Positions 34,513 to 43,143 of a DNA stretch of 64,000 nt are shown here, one piece after another (within the stretch, counting starts at the first letter, position 1; each line of letters begins with the position of its first letter). Below the pieces are notes generated by a model. The model was not told where the DNA came from and made no database searches. It worked only from the letters and a program-made list of their open reading frames with translations. The DNA comes from Lachnospiraceae bacterium (GTDB taxonomy: Bacteria > Bacillota > Clostridia > Lachnospirales > Lachnospiraceae), in assembly GCA_022792335.1 (NCBI GenBank), contig JAAWAV010000055.1, positions 1 through 64,000 of the forward strand. The letters run 5' to 3'. A program made the translations under genes and the position numbers.

Positions 34513-36357
34513 TCAGGCAGTTTTCTCGGAGTCAAACAAAGCTTCAAATTCCTCACCGTTTATCTTTTCTTTTTCCATAAGAAGAGCAGCGCTCTTGTGA
34601 AGGATCTCCTTATGCTCCATCAGAAGCTCTTTCGCCCGCACATAGCAACTGTCGATAATCCGCTTTACCTCTTCGTCGATGGTGGAAGCCACCCGCTCGC
34701 CATAAGACTTGGTATGAGCCAAATCCCGGCCAATAAATACCTGATCGTCGTCGTCTCCATAACAGATCATACCGATCTCGTCGGACATGCCGTATTTAGT
34801 GACCATGTTTCTTGCCGTCTCTGTGGCCTGCTTGATATCCTGAGAGGCGCCTGTGGTAATATCGTCAAAAATCATTTCTTCCGCGATGCGCCCGCCCAGA
34901 CTGACCGTAATCTCCTGAAGCATTCTGCCCCTCGTATTGAATATCTCATCCTTTTCCGGCACCGGCATGGTGTAGCCCGCCGCCCCAATCCCTGTCGGGA
35001 TGATGGAAACTGTATGAACCGGCCCCACGTCAGGAAGCAGATGGAATAAAATCGCATGGCCGCTCTCATGGTAGGCCGTGATCCTCTTATCCTTTTCAGA
35101 AATCAGCTTGCTCTTTTTCTCCATGCCGATCCCCACCTTCACAAAGGATCGCTCAATGTCCTCCTGCTTTAAAAACGCCCGGTCATTCTTGGCCGCCAAA
35201 ATGGCCGCCTCATTCATCAGATTTTCCAGGTCTGCTCCGGTGAAGCCCGCCGTTGTCTGAGCCACTCTTTGCAGATCCACATCTTCCGCCAGAGGCTTAT
35301 CTTTTGCATGGACCTGCAGGATCTCTTCGCGTCCCCGCACATCCGGCCTTCCCACCGCCACTTTTCGGTCAAAGCGGCCGGGGCGAAGAAGCGCCGGGTC
35401 CAGAATGTCTACCCGGTTGGTAGCCGCCATCACGATAATTCCCTCGTTGACGCCGAAACCGTCCATCTCCACCAGAAGCTGATTTAAAGTCTGTTCTCTC
35501 TCGTCGTGGCCGCCGCCAAGGCCTGTGCCTCTGCGTCTGCCCACCGCGTCAATCTCATCAATGAACACAATACAGGGGGCGTTCTTCTTCGCATCCTCAA
35601 ACAGGTCTCTGACACGGGAAGCGCCGACGCCGACAAACATTTCCACAAAATCAGAACCGGAGATACTGAAAAAAGGAACTCCCGCTTCTCCTGCAACTGC
35701 TTTTCCAAGAAGCGTTTTTCCAGTTCCCGGAGGGCCCACCAAAAGAACTCCCTTCGGAATCCTGGCTCCCACCTTCATATAGCGGCCGGGATTTTTCAGG
35801 AAATCCACAACCTCTTCCAGGTCCTCTTTTTCCTCTGTCAGCCCGGCTACCTTTTTAAAGTTAATTCCATGACCGTCTCTGGAGACCTTCGCCCGGCTCT
35901 TTCCAAAATTCGCCATTCGGCTGTTTCCGCCTCCGCCTCCTCCCATAAGATTCATGGAGCGTGTGAACATGCCCATGACCACCAGGGCTACGATGAGCAT
36001 CCCCACAAGGATCGGCAGCACGATCGTAAAAAAGGTATCTTCCTCCGCCACTTTCCCCATCACCACTGTAATGTCATGCTCCAGAAGATAGGTCTTTACT
36101 TCTCCCACATCTTCCACGCTCCAATTCCCCGGAGTAGAAGAATTTTTAAAATGCAGCTTGACCTGGCCGGTCGGTACCTCTCTGTTTGGCTGAATCTCCG
36201 CCTCGCTGACATTCCCCGACTCCACCTCATTCACAAATTCCTGCCAAGACCGTTCCCCGTTGCCGTTCATATCCTTTCGGATCCACATAAAGGCCAGAAC
36301 CGCCACCAAAAGAATTGCCAGGTAAAAGCCCAGTCCGCTGCTGTGTCTCTGTTCCAA
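34513..36357 (-). CDS. ftsH: ATP-dependent zinc metalloprotease FtsH
   Basis: Membrane-anchored AAA+ protease for misfolded and regulatory proteins. The 614-residue protein has membrane helices at about 9-26 and 111-132, an AAA domain with Walker A G-P-P-G-T-G-K-T (208-215), Walker B I-F/V-I-D-E-I-D, second-region-of-homology arginines (R-P-G-R-F-D), and the zinc site H-E-S-G-H (430-434). The start codon is TTG (36355-36357), seven bases after AAGGAGG. It follows hpt and tilS as in Bacillus subtilis, but lacks the long C-terminal tail of some homologues. Confidence 0.97.
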   Translation of the reverse strand: MEQRHSSGLGFYLAILLVAVLAFMWIRKDMNGNGERSWQEFVNEVESGNVSEAEIQPNREVPTGQVKLHFKNSSTPGNWSVEDVGEVKTYLLEHDITVVMGKVAEEDTFFTIVLPILVGMLIVALVVMGMFTRSMNLMGGGGGGNSRMANFGKSRAKVSRDGHGINFKKVAGLTEEKEDLEEVVDFLKNPGRYMKVGARIPKGVLLVGPPGTGKTLLGKAVAGEAGVPFFSISGSDFVEMFVGVGASRVRDLFEDAKKNAPCIVFIDEIDAVGRRRGTGLGGGHDEREQTLNQLLVEMDGFGVNEGIIVMAATNRVDILDPALLRPGRFDRKVAVGRPDVRGREEILQVHAKDKPLAEDVDLQRVAQTTAGFTGADLENLMNEAAILAAKNDRAFLKQEDIERSFVKVGIGMEKKSKLISEKDKRITAYHESGHAILFHLLPDVGPVHTVSIIPTGIGAAGYTMPVPEKDEIFNTRGRMLQEITVSLGGRIAEEMIFDDITTGASQDIKQATETARNMVTKYGMSDEIGMICYGDDDDQVFIGRDLAHTKSYGERVASTIDEEVKRIIDSCYVRAKELLMEHKEILHKSAALLMEKEKINGEEFEALFDSEKTA

Positions 36358-36372
36358 ATCAAAACCTCCTTA

Positions 36373-36897
36373 CTACACCTCTACCACACCGATATAAGGC
36401 AGATTTCTGTATTTCTGATCATAGTCCAACCCATATCCCACGACAAATTCATCTGGAATGCGGAAGCATGTATAATCCACTTTGACTTCTTTCTTTACTC
36501 TTCTGGACGGCTTGTCAAGAAGGGTACAGATCTTGATATCCGCAGGTCCCCTCTGCCTCAAAACCTCCGTCAGATAACTGAGAGTCCTCCCAGAGTCAAT
36601 GATATCCTCCACAATCAGAACATGCTTCCCTTCCAGAGGCTCGTCAAGATCCTTGACGATCTTCACAATCCCGCTGGATTTTGTCCCTGCGCCGTAGCTG
36701 GAAACACACATAAAATCCATGGATACCGGAACGGTAATCCGCTTTGCCAGCTCACAGGTGAAAAACACACCGCCTTTCAGAATACAGATTAAATGCACTG
36801 CCTTCCCTGCATAATCCGCGCTGATCTGTTTTCCAATCTCCTCCACTCTGGCGTCCACTTCATCCTCAGGAAGCAGAACCCTGATTTTGTCCTCCAT
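36373..36897 (-). CDS. hpt: Hypoxanthine phosphoribosyltransferase
   Basis: Purine salvage: hypoxanthine or guanine plus PRPP to IMP or GMP. The 174-residue protein has L-K-G-G-V-F-F, the PRPP motif V-L-I-V-E-D-I-I-D-S-G-R-T-L (about 95-108) and the K-V-D-Y-T-C-F-R-I-P-D-E-F-V-V-G-Y-G-L-D-Y base site. ATG at 36895-36897 with AGAGGA upstream; longer in-frame ATG at 36948 would overlap tilS. Between tilS and ftsH, the conserved Firmicutes order. Confidence 0.96.
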   Translation of the reverse strand: MEDKIRVLLPEDEVDARVEEIGKQISADYAGKAVHLICILKGGVFFTCELAKRITVPVSMDFMCVSSYGAGTKSSGIVKIVKDLDEPLEGKHVLIVEDIIDSGRTLSYLTEVLRQRGPADIKICTLLDKPSRRVKKEVKVDYTCFRIPDEFVVGYGLDYDQKYRNLPYIGVVEV

Positions 36898-36931
36898 ATT
36901 TCTATCCTCTCTTCTTTTGATTTTCTTACTC

Positions 36932-38425
36932 CTACGCCCTGGAAACAAGGATTTCCAGAACCCATTCGCATTTCTCTGTCACCTTATAAGCTTCGCTGAT
37001 CCGCCCGCCCACAATCCAGAGTACATGACTTCCTTCTGTGAGAAGAGGAATCTGCCCCCGCCTATCCGGCGGTATCTTTTCATTAATCATATAGGTTTTC
37101 ACGGTCTGACGTCCCCCGTCTGCAAACGCCTGGAACCAGTCCCCCGGACGCCTTCCCCGCAAAGAAAGATTATCCTTTATTTTATCACACGCAAACCATT
37201 TCGTATACCTGTTTTCTGGAATTTTTTCCCCAGGCTCCCGCCTGAATATCCGGTAACGAAATCTCCATTCAAAAAGAGTTTCCTCTCTCCACTCCTGTGT
37301 CAGATGAAGAAACTTTTCTTCCCCCTCCGTTTCTGCCTGTTCCAAAAAGGTCCGAGACTTTCTCCCAGAAAGGATCACCGTTCCGTATTCGTTCCGGGCA
37401 GTTACGCCTCCCGGAAGAGAAATCCTCCGCCCAGTTCCCTTTCCCAAAAGCTCGAGAACAGCGTCTGTATGCCGCTTCGTAATGTCTTTCAGACTCCCCG
37501 CAAGCTGTTCGAACGCGGCTCTGAGAATCAGGCCGGAAAGCGGCTCTCCTGCTGCGAAAAGCTCCGCTCCGGGCAAGCGAATTTCTGCTTCTTCTGTCTG
37601 CGCCCGCTCTTTTAACCAGGTCTTTGCCTGTTCTTTCAGAAAACACTCCGTCTCTTTTAACATCCTTGCCGCGCGCACAATATTCGCCGCCGCCTCTTCA
37701 TTGATTTTCCGGGCTTCCGGGAGAATGTTTAACCGGATCCGGTTCCTGCTGTATTCGCTTGAAGCGTTTGTGCTGTCCTGGCAGAAGGATATTCCCCGTT
37801 CCTGAAGATATTTTTCAATCTCCTTTCTGGAAACATCTAAAAGTGGCCGGATCAACATCGCCCCGCTTCCCTGTTCCCCAAAACTCTCATCCGGGACATT
37901 TCCTGCCTCCCATGCAGGTCCCGCTTCAGAAACAGGCGCCCCCAACTGCATCAACGGAGTCTGATAATTTATTCCGGACAACCCCTTAAGGCCGCTCCCC
38001 CGAAACAGATGGAATAGCACCGTCTCTGCGTTATCGTCCCGGTTGTGGGCCACTGCCAGCCTGTCCCCGGAAATCTCTTTCATCATTTCCCGAAAACAAT
38101 CGTACCTGACTCTCCGCCCGGCCTCTTCCAGGGAAACTCTCCACCTCTTCGCAAGCTCTGGCACGTTCCGGCGATAAACCTGAAGGCGGACACCCCGGCT
38201 TTTACAAACATCCCTCACAAAGGCCTCGTCCCTATCCGCCTCCGGCCCCCGGATCCCGTGGTGAACATGGACCGCCGCCACTTGAATCTTAAGCTGTCTT
38301 TTAAGTGCAAGGAGCGTCAAAAGCAGGCAGATGGAGTCCGCCCCGCCGGATACTCCGACCACGACCAAATCATCTGCCTTTATGAGTCCTTCTCTCTCAA
38401 TGGTTCCCAATATTTTCCGAAGCAT
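36932..38425 (-). CDS. tilS: tRNA(Ile)-lysidine synthase
   Basis: Modifies C34 of the CAU-anticodon tRNA-Ile to lysidine so that it reads AUA. The 497-residue protein has the PP-loop S-G-G-A-D-S (25-30), the H-N-R-D-D-N-A-E-T segment (about 144-152), G-x-x-x-R-P-L-L, an all-helical middle domain and the C-terminal TilS domain (G-R-R-P-G-D-W-F). GCGGAGG precedes the ATG. First gene of tilS-hpt-ftsH. Confidence 0.95.
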   Translation of the reverse strand: MLRKILGTIEREGLIKADDLVVVGVSGGADSICLLLTLLALKRQLKIQVAAVHVHHGIRGPEADRDEAFVRDVCKSRGVRLQVYRRNVPELAKRWRVSLEEAGRRVRYDCFREMMKEISGDRLAVAHNRDDNAETVLFHLFRGSGLKGLSGINYQTPLMQLGAPVSEAGPAWEAGNVPDESFGEQGSGAMLIRPLLDVSRKEIEKYLQERGISFCQDSTNASSEYSRNRIRLNILPEARKINEEAAANIVRAARMLKETECFLKEQAKTWLKERAQTEEAEIRLPGAELFAAGEPLSGLILRAAFEQLAGSLKDITKRHTDAVLELLGKGTGRRISLPGGVTARNEYGTVILSGRKSRTFLEQAETEGEEKFLHLTQEWREETLFEWRFRYRIFRREPGEKIPENRYTKWFACDKIKDNLSLRGRRPGDWFQAFADGGRQTVKTYMINEKIPPDRRGQIPLLTEGSHVLWIVGGRISEAYKVTEKCEWVLEILVSRA

Positions 38426-38481
38426 ACGCCGCCTCCGCCCGTCTTTTCACTTTTACCTGATATTCTGGCGCCCTCCCCGGG

Positions 38482-38490
38482 ATTATACCA
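38482..38490 (-). promoter_or_regulatory. Extended -10 promoter of tilS-hpt-ftsH
   Basis: TGGTATAAT on the minus strand, about 57 bases before tilS, without a good -35 box. The remaining 38490-38720 between the divergent promoters contains only a 7-bp dyad (CCTGGCG...CGCCAGG, about 38640-38682) and no gene. Confidence 0.5.
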
Positions 38491-38720
38491 TCGTGGTTTC
38501 AAAAGCCCTTTCCCTCTCTCCCTCCACCAGGCGGGCCCTTTCCCCTCATATGATGGCCCTGTGATGCTGATTCTTACTATACTTGATCTCCCGCCCAATG
38601 TCAAACAGGCGGATAGTAAAACAACCGGATTTGCTATCTCCCTGGCGCCCCCGGTTGGCTCTGTCGTCCGCTTGGCCGCCAGGTTGATCCAGGAGCAGGA
38701 TCCATATGTTTTGGTGAATT

Positions 38721-38793
38721 TTTATATAAATTTAAAATTTTCTCTTCAAATTTTATATAAAAGATTGAAAATCTCTAAATTTTATGATACATT
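38721..38793 (+). promoter_or_regulatory. Promoter and candidate operators of the blaI-led operon
   Basis: TTGAAA (38765-38770), 17-base spacer, TACATT (38788-38793). Upstream, the perfect palindrome TTTATATAAA occurs twice, at 38721-38730 and 38752-38761, 31 bp or three helical turns apart, next to further AAATTT/AAATTTTAT repeats. They are candidate BlaI-type operators, although the classical TACA/TGTA dyad is not seen. Confidence 0.5.
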
Positions 38794-38839
38794 AATGGCA
38801 GAAAACAACGAAAAAATTAGTTGTATCAAGGAGGCTATT

Positions 38840-39235
38840 GTGGCGCTGAAGAAGAAAAAGAGGTGGAAGCTGAGTGAGTGTGAAACATTGATTATGAAGA
38901 TCATCTGGGATGCACAGAGCGATATCTGTGTTCATGATATCTGGGAAGCGGTCGATAAGCGTTACGGAAAAGAGTATGCCGTTCAGACCGTCCGTACATT
39001 TCTGGTCGAACTGTCTCAAAAAGGTTTTATCGAGACTTATCGAACCGGCCGGGTCTGTTATGCCCATGTGTTGAAATCAGAAAAGGATTACAAGGAAATG
39101 TTGCTGAAAGACGATCTGGAGTTCTGGCACAAGGGGAAACCAAGTATGCTGATAGCGGCGCTCAGCGAGGTAGTAGACTTTTCAAAGGAAGAAACAGCGG
39201 AAATAAGGAGAATCATAGATGCAATGGACGATTGA
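38840..39235 (+). CDS. BlaI/MecI-family transcriptional repressor
   Basis: A 131-residue winged-helix regulator starting at GTG (38840) six bases after AAGGAGG; the long upstream frame is not used. Residues about 5-80 form the penicillinase-repressor domain (L-S-E-C-E-T-L-I-M-K-I-I-W-D, then the recognition region Y-A-V-Q-T-V-R-T-F-L-V-E-L-S-Q-K-G). The C-terminal helices mediate dimerisation. In the family, the repressor is destroyed after a BlaR1-type protease is triggered. The next gene encodes exactly such a protease and overlaps by 17 bases, so the pair forms a sensor-repressor switch for the operon that follows. Confidence 0.92.
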   Translation: MALKKKKRWKLSECETLIMKIIWDAQSDICVHDIWEAVDKRYGKEYAVQTVRTFLVELSQKGFIETYRTGRVCYAHVLKSEKDYKEMLLKDDLEFWHKGKPSMLIAALSEVVDFSKEETAEIRRIIDAMDD

Positions 39236-40580
39236 ATGGATGACTATAATCATTCTTACCTCCCTGACAGGCAGTATCTTTTTGGGGATATGGGTTTTCA
39301 TCGGATGGGCGCTGGAACGGATGGGCTATCTGGACATTATGTATGACATTCTTCAAATGGCCGTATTCTTTTTTATATTTCCGGTTACTTATCTGATTTT
39401 AAAACACGTCTGTGATCCAAATGAACTAGGAAAAGGAACCATGTTTCTTCAGACAAAACAGATTTTAACCTTCAGCAGTTGGTTTTGTCTGATCTGGCTG
39501 GTTGGAGTCGGGATTATGTCTGTTGCGGGTACCTGTGCCTTCCTCTCGCTCCGAAAACGGTATCAGGCAAATGCCGGTTGCAATGAAAAGACAAAGGAAC
39601 TGTTTCGGAAGGTATGCGAAGAAATGCATATCCCGGAGGGAAAGGTGCGGCTGAGTCAGACCTACAAAGTAAATCTTTCTGAACTGACCGGGGCGCTTTA
39701 TCCTGTGGTGGTGATCCCCGACGAGTCGGAGGCTTATACAGAAGAAGAGCTGAGAATCATGTTTGTACATGAGCTGAACCACTACCGGCAAAAGGACATC
39801 TGGATCCGATATTTCATGTTGTTCGCTCTGATGATAAACTTCTTTAATCCGACTGTATGGGTTCTTTCTCTGCTTCTGCATAAATACGGGGAGTACGCCT
39901 GTGACAGCAAGTCCTGTAGAGATGTGGGGAGTCGAAAGATTTACTGCAAAATTCTTTTTCAGTTATCAGACGGGCAACAAAAAAAGCGGCCTTACTTTTC
40001 GGCCAGGCTGGCAGAAAACGGACAGAAGCTGACCAGAAGAATCAGACGTATGGAAAGAAACAGAAGATACAAAAGAAGGAGCCCCGGGGTCGCCGCAGCG
40101 CTCTGTGCAGGGATGCTCTTTGGCAATGCGGCAATGGTTTATGCCGCTTCTAACAGTATGATAGATATTTATGCGTCCTGGTATGATCATACAGTGGTTC
40201 AGGAGGAAGAGACTCCCCAGGTATTCAAAGAATTGAAAGAATATACGGATTTTGGGCCCTCGGATGACGTGATTGAGATCGAGGCGGAGGTTGAGGAGAA
40301 TCAATTTCCCCAGACGGTAAAACCTGGACATGTCTATAAGACCCCCGAATTTCCGGCCTCTTCCGGTGGGATCATTCATCTGAGCGCCTATATCGATCCA
40401 AGAGACAAAATGGTTAGCATAGGAATCATTGAGCCAGATGGTACAAAACGGTATCTGAACCAAACAGATTCTCTCTATCATAAGTTTTCCCTGAATCAGA
40501 CAGGAGATTACCGGATATTTGTGGAAAATCACAACGCTGTGGAGGTGGATGTGGATGCTGGCTGGTTGGTAGGAAAATGA
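39219..40580 (+). CDS. BlaR1-type M56 membrane metalloprotease with non-beta-lactam sensor tail
   Basis: A 453-residue membrane protein: hydrophobic helices at about 8-30, 42-62, 86-108 and 290-310, an M56 protease domain with the zinc motif H-E-L-N-H (184-188) and downstream E-Y-A-C-D (third ligand Glu about 225), and an extracytoplasmic C-terminal part of about 140 residues. That tail has no transpeptidase S-x-x-K or K-T-G motifs, so the ligand is not a beta-lactam captured in the classical way; it reads as a beta-rich domain. AAGGAGAATC precedes the ATG. Predicted to cleave or inactivate the BlaI protein on signal. Confidence 0.88.
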   Translation: MQWTIEWMTIIILTSLTGSIFLGIWVFIGWALERMGYLDIMYDILQMAVFFFIFPVTYLILKHVCDPNELGKGTMFLQTKQILTFSSWFCLIWLVGVGIMSVAGTCAFLSLRKRYQANAGCNEKTKELFRKVCEEMHIPEGKVRLSQTYKVNLSELTGALYPVVVIPDESEAYTEEELRIMFVHELNHYRQKDIWIRYFMLFALMINFFNPTVWVLSLLLHKYGEYACDSKSCRDVGSRKIYCKILFQLSDGQQKKRPYFSARLAENGQKLTRRIRRMERNRRYKRRSPGVAAALCAGMLFGNAAMVYAASNSMIDIYASWYDHTVVQEEETPQVFKELKEYTDFGPSDDVIEIEAEVEENQFPQTVKPGHVYKTPEFPASSGGIIHLSAYIDPRDKMVSIGIIEPDGTKRYLNQTDSLYHKFSLNQTGDYRIFVENHNAVEVDVDAGWLVGK

Positions 40581-40601
40581 ATGGTGAATGGAGGTATGTC
40601 T

Positions 40602-42110
40602 ATGAAAAAACTCGTCGCAGTATGTATGTTGTTTAGTCTGATACTGTCCGGCGTCGCCGGTGTATCGCCCAAAGAGCCTTTCCGGTCGTCTGAATCGAAA
40701 GCCATTGGTCAGGACCAGGCAGAGAAACCATCGGAAAAGCAGAAATTAGTATGGGCTTTTTTCGATTTTCCTGTTGAGATGGAAGTTTATCAGAACAGTC
40801 TCAATGAAGAGTTGGAAAAAAAGGGCCTGCCCTATGAGATCGAGTTTGCTTCCGTACCCGCATCCTATGGAGACTATAAAACTTATACCAGTTCCTGTGT
40901 GGAAGAGGTAGAAAAAGGAGATTATGATATCATCACATGTCCGGATATCATAAATTGCTATGATCTGTATACAATGCTGGCGGACAAAGGGATTTTGCTT
41001 CCTATGACAGAACTTCTGGAAAAAAAGGAAGCCGGAAAAAAATTGAAGGAAGCCTATCCGTCTGTCATATGGGAGTCCATGAATTATCAAGGCGAGATTT
41101 ACGGAATTTTAACGCCGGACACTTGTACCAATTATTATGCTGTCTTTCATGAAGCATATGCAGACAAGTATGGAATTGACGTTTCTCAGGTAACCTTCGC
41201 CAGCCTGGAAAAACATCTCCGGGCGGCCAGAGCAGGCGAAAACCGGGAGAGAAACAAAAACTTTGTTGTGTCTGATTTATTGCCCTATTGTCTGGAGTCC
41301 CTTGAGTTTAGCCCTTGTGGACTGATCAGTATTGATACGGACGGAGAGGATGCGACAGCAGAAAGTATTCTTTGTAAAGAAGAGTTTTTGACCTATACGA
41401 AAACCTTAGGGGAATGGGCCAAGGACGGAATCTTTCCATCTATTTATCAGGACTGGGAAAAAGAATTTCAAAAAGGCAATTTTTTAGTCACAGGAACGTA
41501 CGCTTACAGCCCCGAAGCGGCGGAAAGTTATTGCAGAAGTACCTACAATATTCCAGCAGAGACAAAACTTCAGGTCGTAGAACTTCCAGAATTTGGCAAA
41601 TCCTTTTACCGGGCGGGAGGTAAAACCGGGATAAAGAAAAGCAGTTCCCATTCAGAAGAAGCCTTCGAGGTACTGGCGGCTATCTATTCTGACGAGGAGT
41701 TATCCAACGCGCTGGTGTATGGAAAAGAAGGCGTCAGTTATCGTATGGAAGAAGGAAAGGCCGTTCGTCTGGATGAATACCAGGGAGCAGAGTTCCATAT
41801 GAGGCAGTACCTGGGAAATCCGTTTCTGACGATACCCGGAGTTTGGGATTCCGTTTCAAAAAAGGAAGAACTGAGCGAACGGTTCCAAACCATCGAGATT
41901 GCCGTCAGAGTAAAAGTTCCCTTTGATCTCGAGGGAATTGATGCGGAAATCGCTCAACTCAATACGCTGTTTTTAGATACCTACAGCGAATTTTTCATTG
42001 AAAAAAAGGATATGGAAAAGGCGCTGGAAATCATCCGGAAAGGGGCGGATGAAATCGGAATTGAAAAAGTACTTTCTGAGCTGAACCGCCAGCTAAAGCG
42101 GGACAGATAA
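40602..42110 (+). CDS. Secreted solute-binding-like protein of the BlaI operon
   Basis: A 502-residue protein with a signal peptide (about 1-20, ending S-G-V-A-G) and the two-lobed pattern of family 1 extracellular solute-binding proteins (D-Y-D-I-I-T-C-P-D near 105, then L-P-M-T-E-L, G-E-I-Y-G-I-L, F-E-V-L-A-A-I-Y). Unusually for a Gram-positive binding protein, there is no lipobox cysteine, so it is either released or held by a partner. The ATG at 40602 follows GGAGGT; earlier ATGs lie in the ribosome-binding site. It follows blaR1 by 21 bases and precedes an ABC exporter-type ATPase rather than importer permeases, suggesting a sensing or scavenging role. Confidence 0.72.
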   Translation: MKKLVAVCMLFSLILSGVAGVSPKEPFRSSESKAIGQDQAEKPSEKQKLVWAFFDFPVEMEVYQNSLNEELEKKGLPYEIEFASVPASYGDYKTYTSSCVEEVEKGDYDIITCPDIINCYDLYTMLADKGILLPMTELLEKKEAGKKLKEAYPSVIWESMNYQGEIYGILTPDTCTNYYAVFHEAYADKYGIDVSQVTFASLEKHLRAARAGENRERNKNFVVSDLLPYCLESLEFSPCGLISIDTDGEDATAESILCKEEFLTYTKTLGEWAKDGIFPSIYQDWEKEFQKGNFLVTGTYAYSPEAAESYCRSTYNIPAETKLQVVELPEFGKSFYRAGGKTGIKKSSSHSEEAFEVLAAIYSDEELSNALVYGKEGVSYRMEEGKAVRLDEYQGAEFHMRQYLGNPFLTIPGVWDSVSKKEELSERFQTIEIAVRVKVPFDLEGIDAEIAQLNTLFLDTYSEFFIEKKDMEKALEIIRKGADEIGIEKVLSELNRQLKRDR

Positions 42111-42201
42111 GAGGCTAAAGAAGCTCGGAAATGGTACCTCAAACATTCCGGAGTCTGGAACTGGAAGAGGCTTTAAAGTTTGAACGCATGGAGGAGCATT
42201 C

Positions 42202-43071
42202 ATGGAACTGGAAGTAAAAGAGCTTGTGAAACATTACGGAAAAAAGCAGGCCCTAAAAGGCATCAATGCTTCTCTGACAGAGGGTGTCTATGGCTTCCTG
42301 GGGCCAAACGGCGCCGGAAAAAGCACCTTCATGAATATTCTGACCGGGAATTTAAAGGCCACTTCCGGACAGATCCTTTACGACGGGGAGGACATCCGGA
42401 AGCTGGGGCGGGAGTTCCGGGGTCTCCTGGGCTACATGCCCCAGCAGCAGGCCCTCTATCCGAACTTTACGGCGGAAGGGTTTTTGGCCTATATGGCCGC
42501 TCTTCGGGATATGAAACGCTCGGAAGCGTCAAAAAGGATCCCACAGGTGCTTGCCAAGGTGGGGCTCTCGGAGGTGGCCGGGGACAAGATCAAGTCCTTT
42601 TCCGGCGGCATGAAGCAGCGGCTCCTCATTGCCCAGGCGGTGATCGCGGATCCGAGGGTGTTGGTCCTCGACGAGCCTACGGCGGGACTTGACCCGAAGC
42701 AGCGGATTGCCATCCGGAATCTGATCTCGGAAATCGCGGCAGGGAAGATTGTGATCATCGCCACACACGTAGTAACCGACGTGGAGTCGGCGGCCAATCG
42801 GATCCTACTAATCCGGGAGGGGGAGCTGGTGGCAGACGCTTCCAGGGAGGAGATGGTTACAACTCTTTCGGGACGGGTCTTTGAACTGAAAATCCCCCAG
42901 AGTGAATTAAAATCTCTGGAGACAAACCCAGCCTATCTGATGGGAAACATTTCCAGGGAGCGGGAAACGCTTTTCGTTCGGGTGATCTGCGATGGGAAAC
43001 CGGAGGGATATGAGGCGACGCCGGTTCGTCCTGGGCTGGAGGACGTGTATCTTTCCTATTTCCGAGAATAG
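42202..43071 (+). CDS. ABC transporter ATP-binding protein (export/resistance type)
   Basis: A 289-residue ATPase: Walker A G-P-N-G-A-G-K-S (about 33-40), Q-loop P-Q-Q-Q, signature F-S-G-G-M-K-Q-R, Walker B V-L-V-L-D-E-P-T-A-G-L-D and H-loop A-T-H-V, plus a C-terminal extension of about 80 residues typical of multidrug or antibiotic ABC-2-type ATPases. GGAGGAG precedes the ATG. A 91-base gap separates it from the binding-protein gene; no terminator is seen there. It is the motor for the adjacent duplicated permease. Confidence 0.93.
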   Translation: MELEVKELVKHYGKKQALKGINASLTEGVYGFLGPNGAGKSTFMNILTGNLKATSGQILYDGEDIRKLGREFRGLLGYMPQQQALYPNFTAEGFLAYMAALRDMKRSEASKRIPQVLAKVGLSEVAGDKIKSFSGGMKQRLLIAQAVIADPRVLVLDEPTAGLDPKQRIAIRNLISEIAAGKIVIIATHVVTDVESAANRILLIREGELVADASREEMVTTLSGRVFELKIPQSELKSLETNPAYLMGNISRERETLFVRVICDGKPEGYEATPVRPGLEDVYLSYFRE

Positions 43072-43143
43072 GGCGGACAAAACACTATCTGATAAGGCGG
43101 AATGTTGTTTGACGGTTGTTCTTGGCATGGAAGGAGGAAAAGG

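Noticed and set aside
38045-38839. Long plus-strand extension upstream of the BlaI regulator, opposite tilS
   Set aside because: It is antisense to tilS and its promoter region, has no ribosome-binding site, and shows no family resemblance. The GTG at 38840 has a strong site and gives the correct BlaI length.
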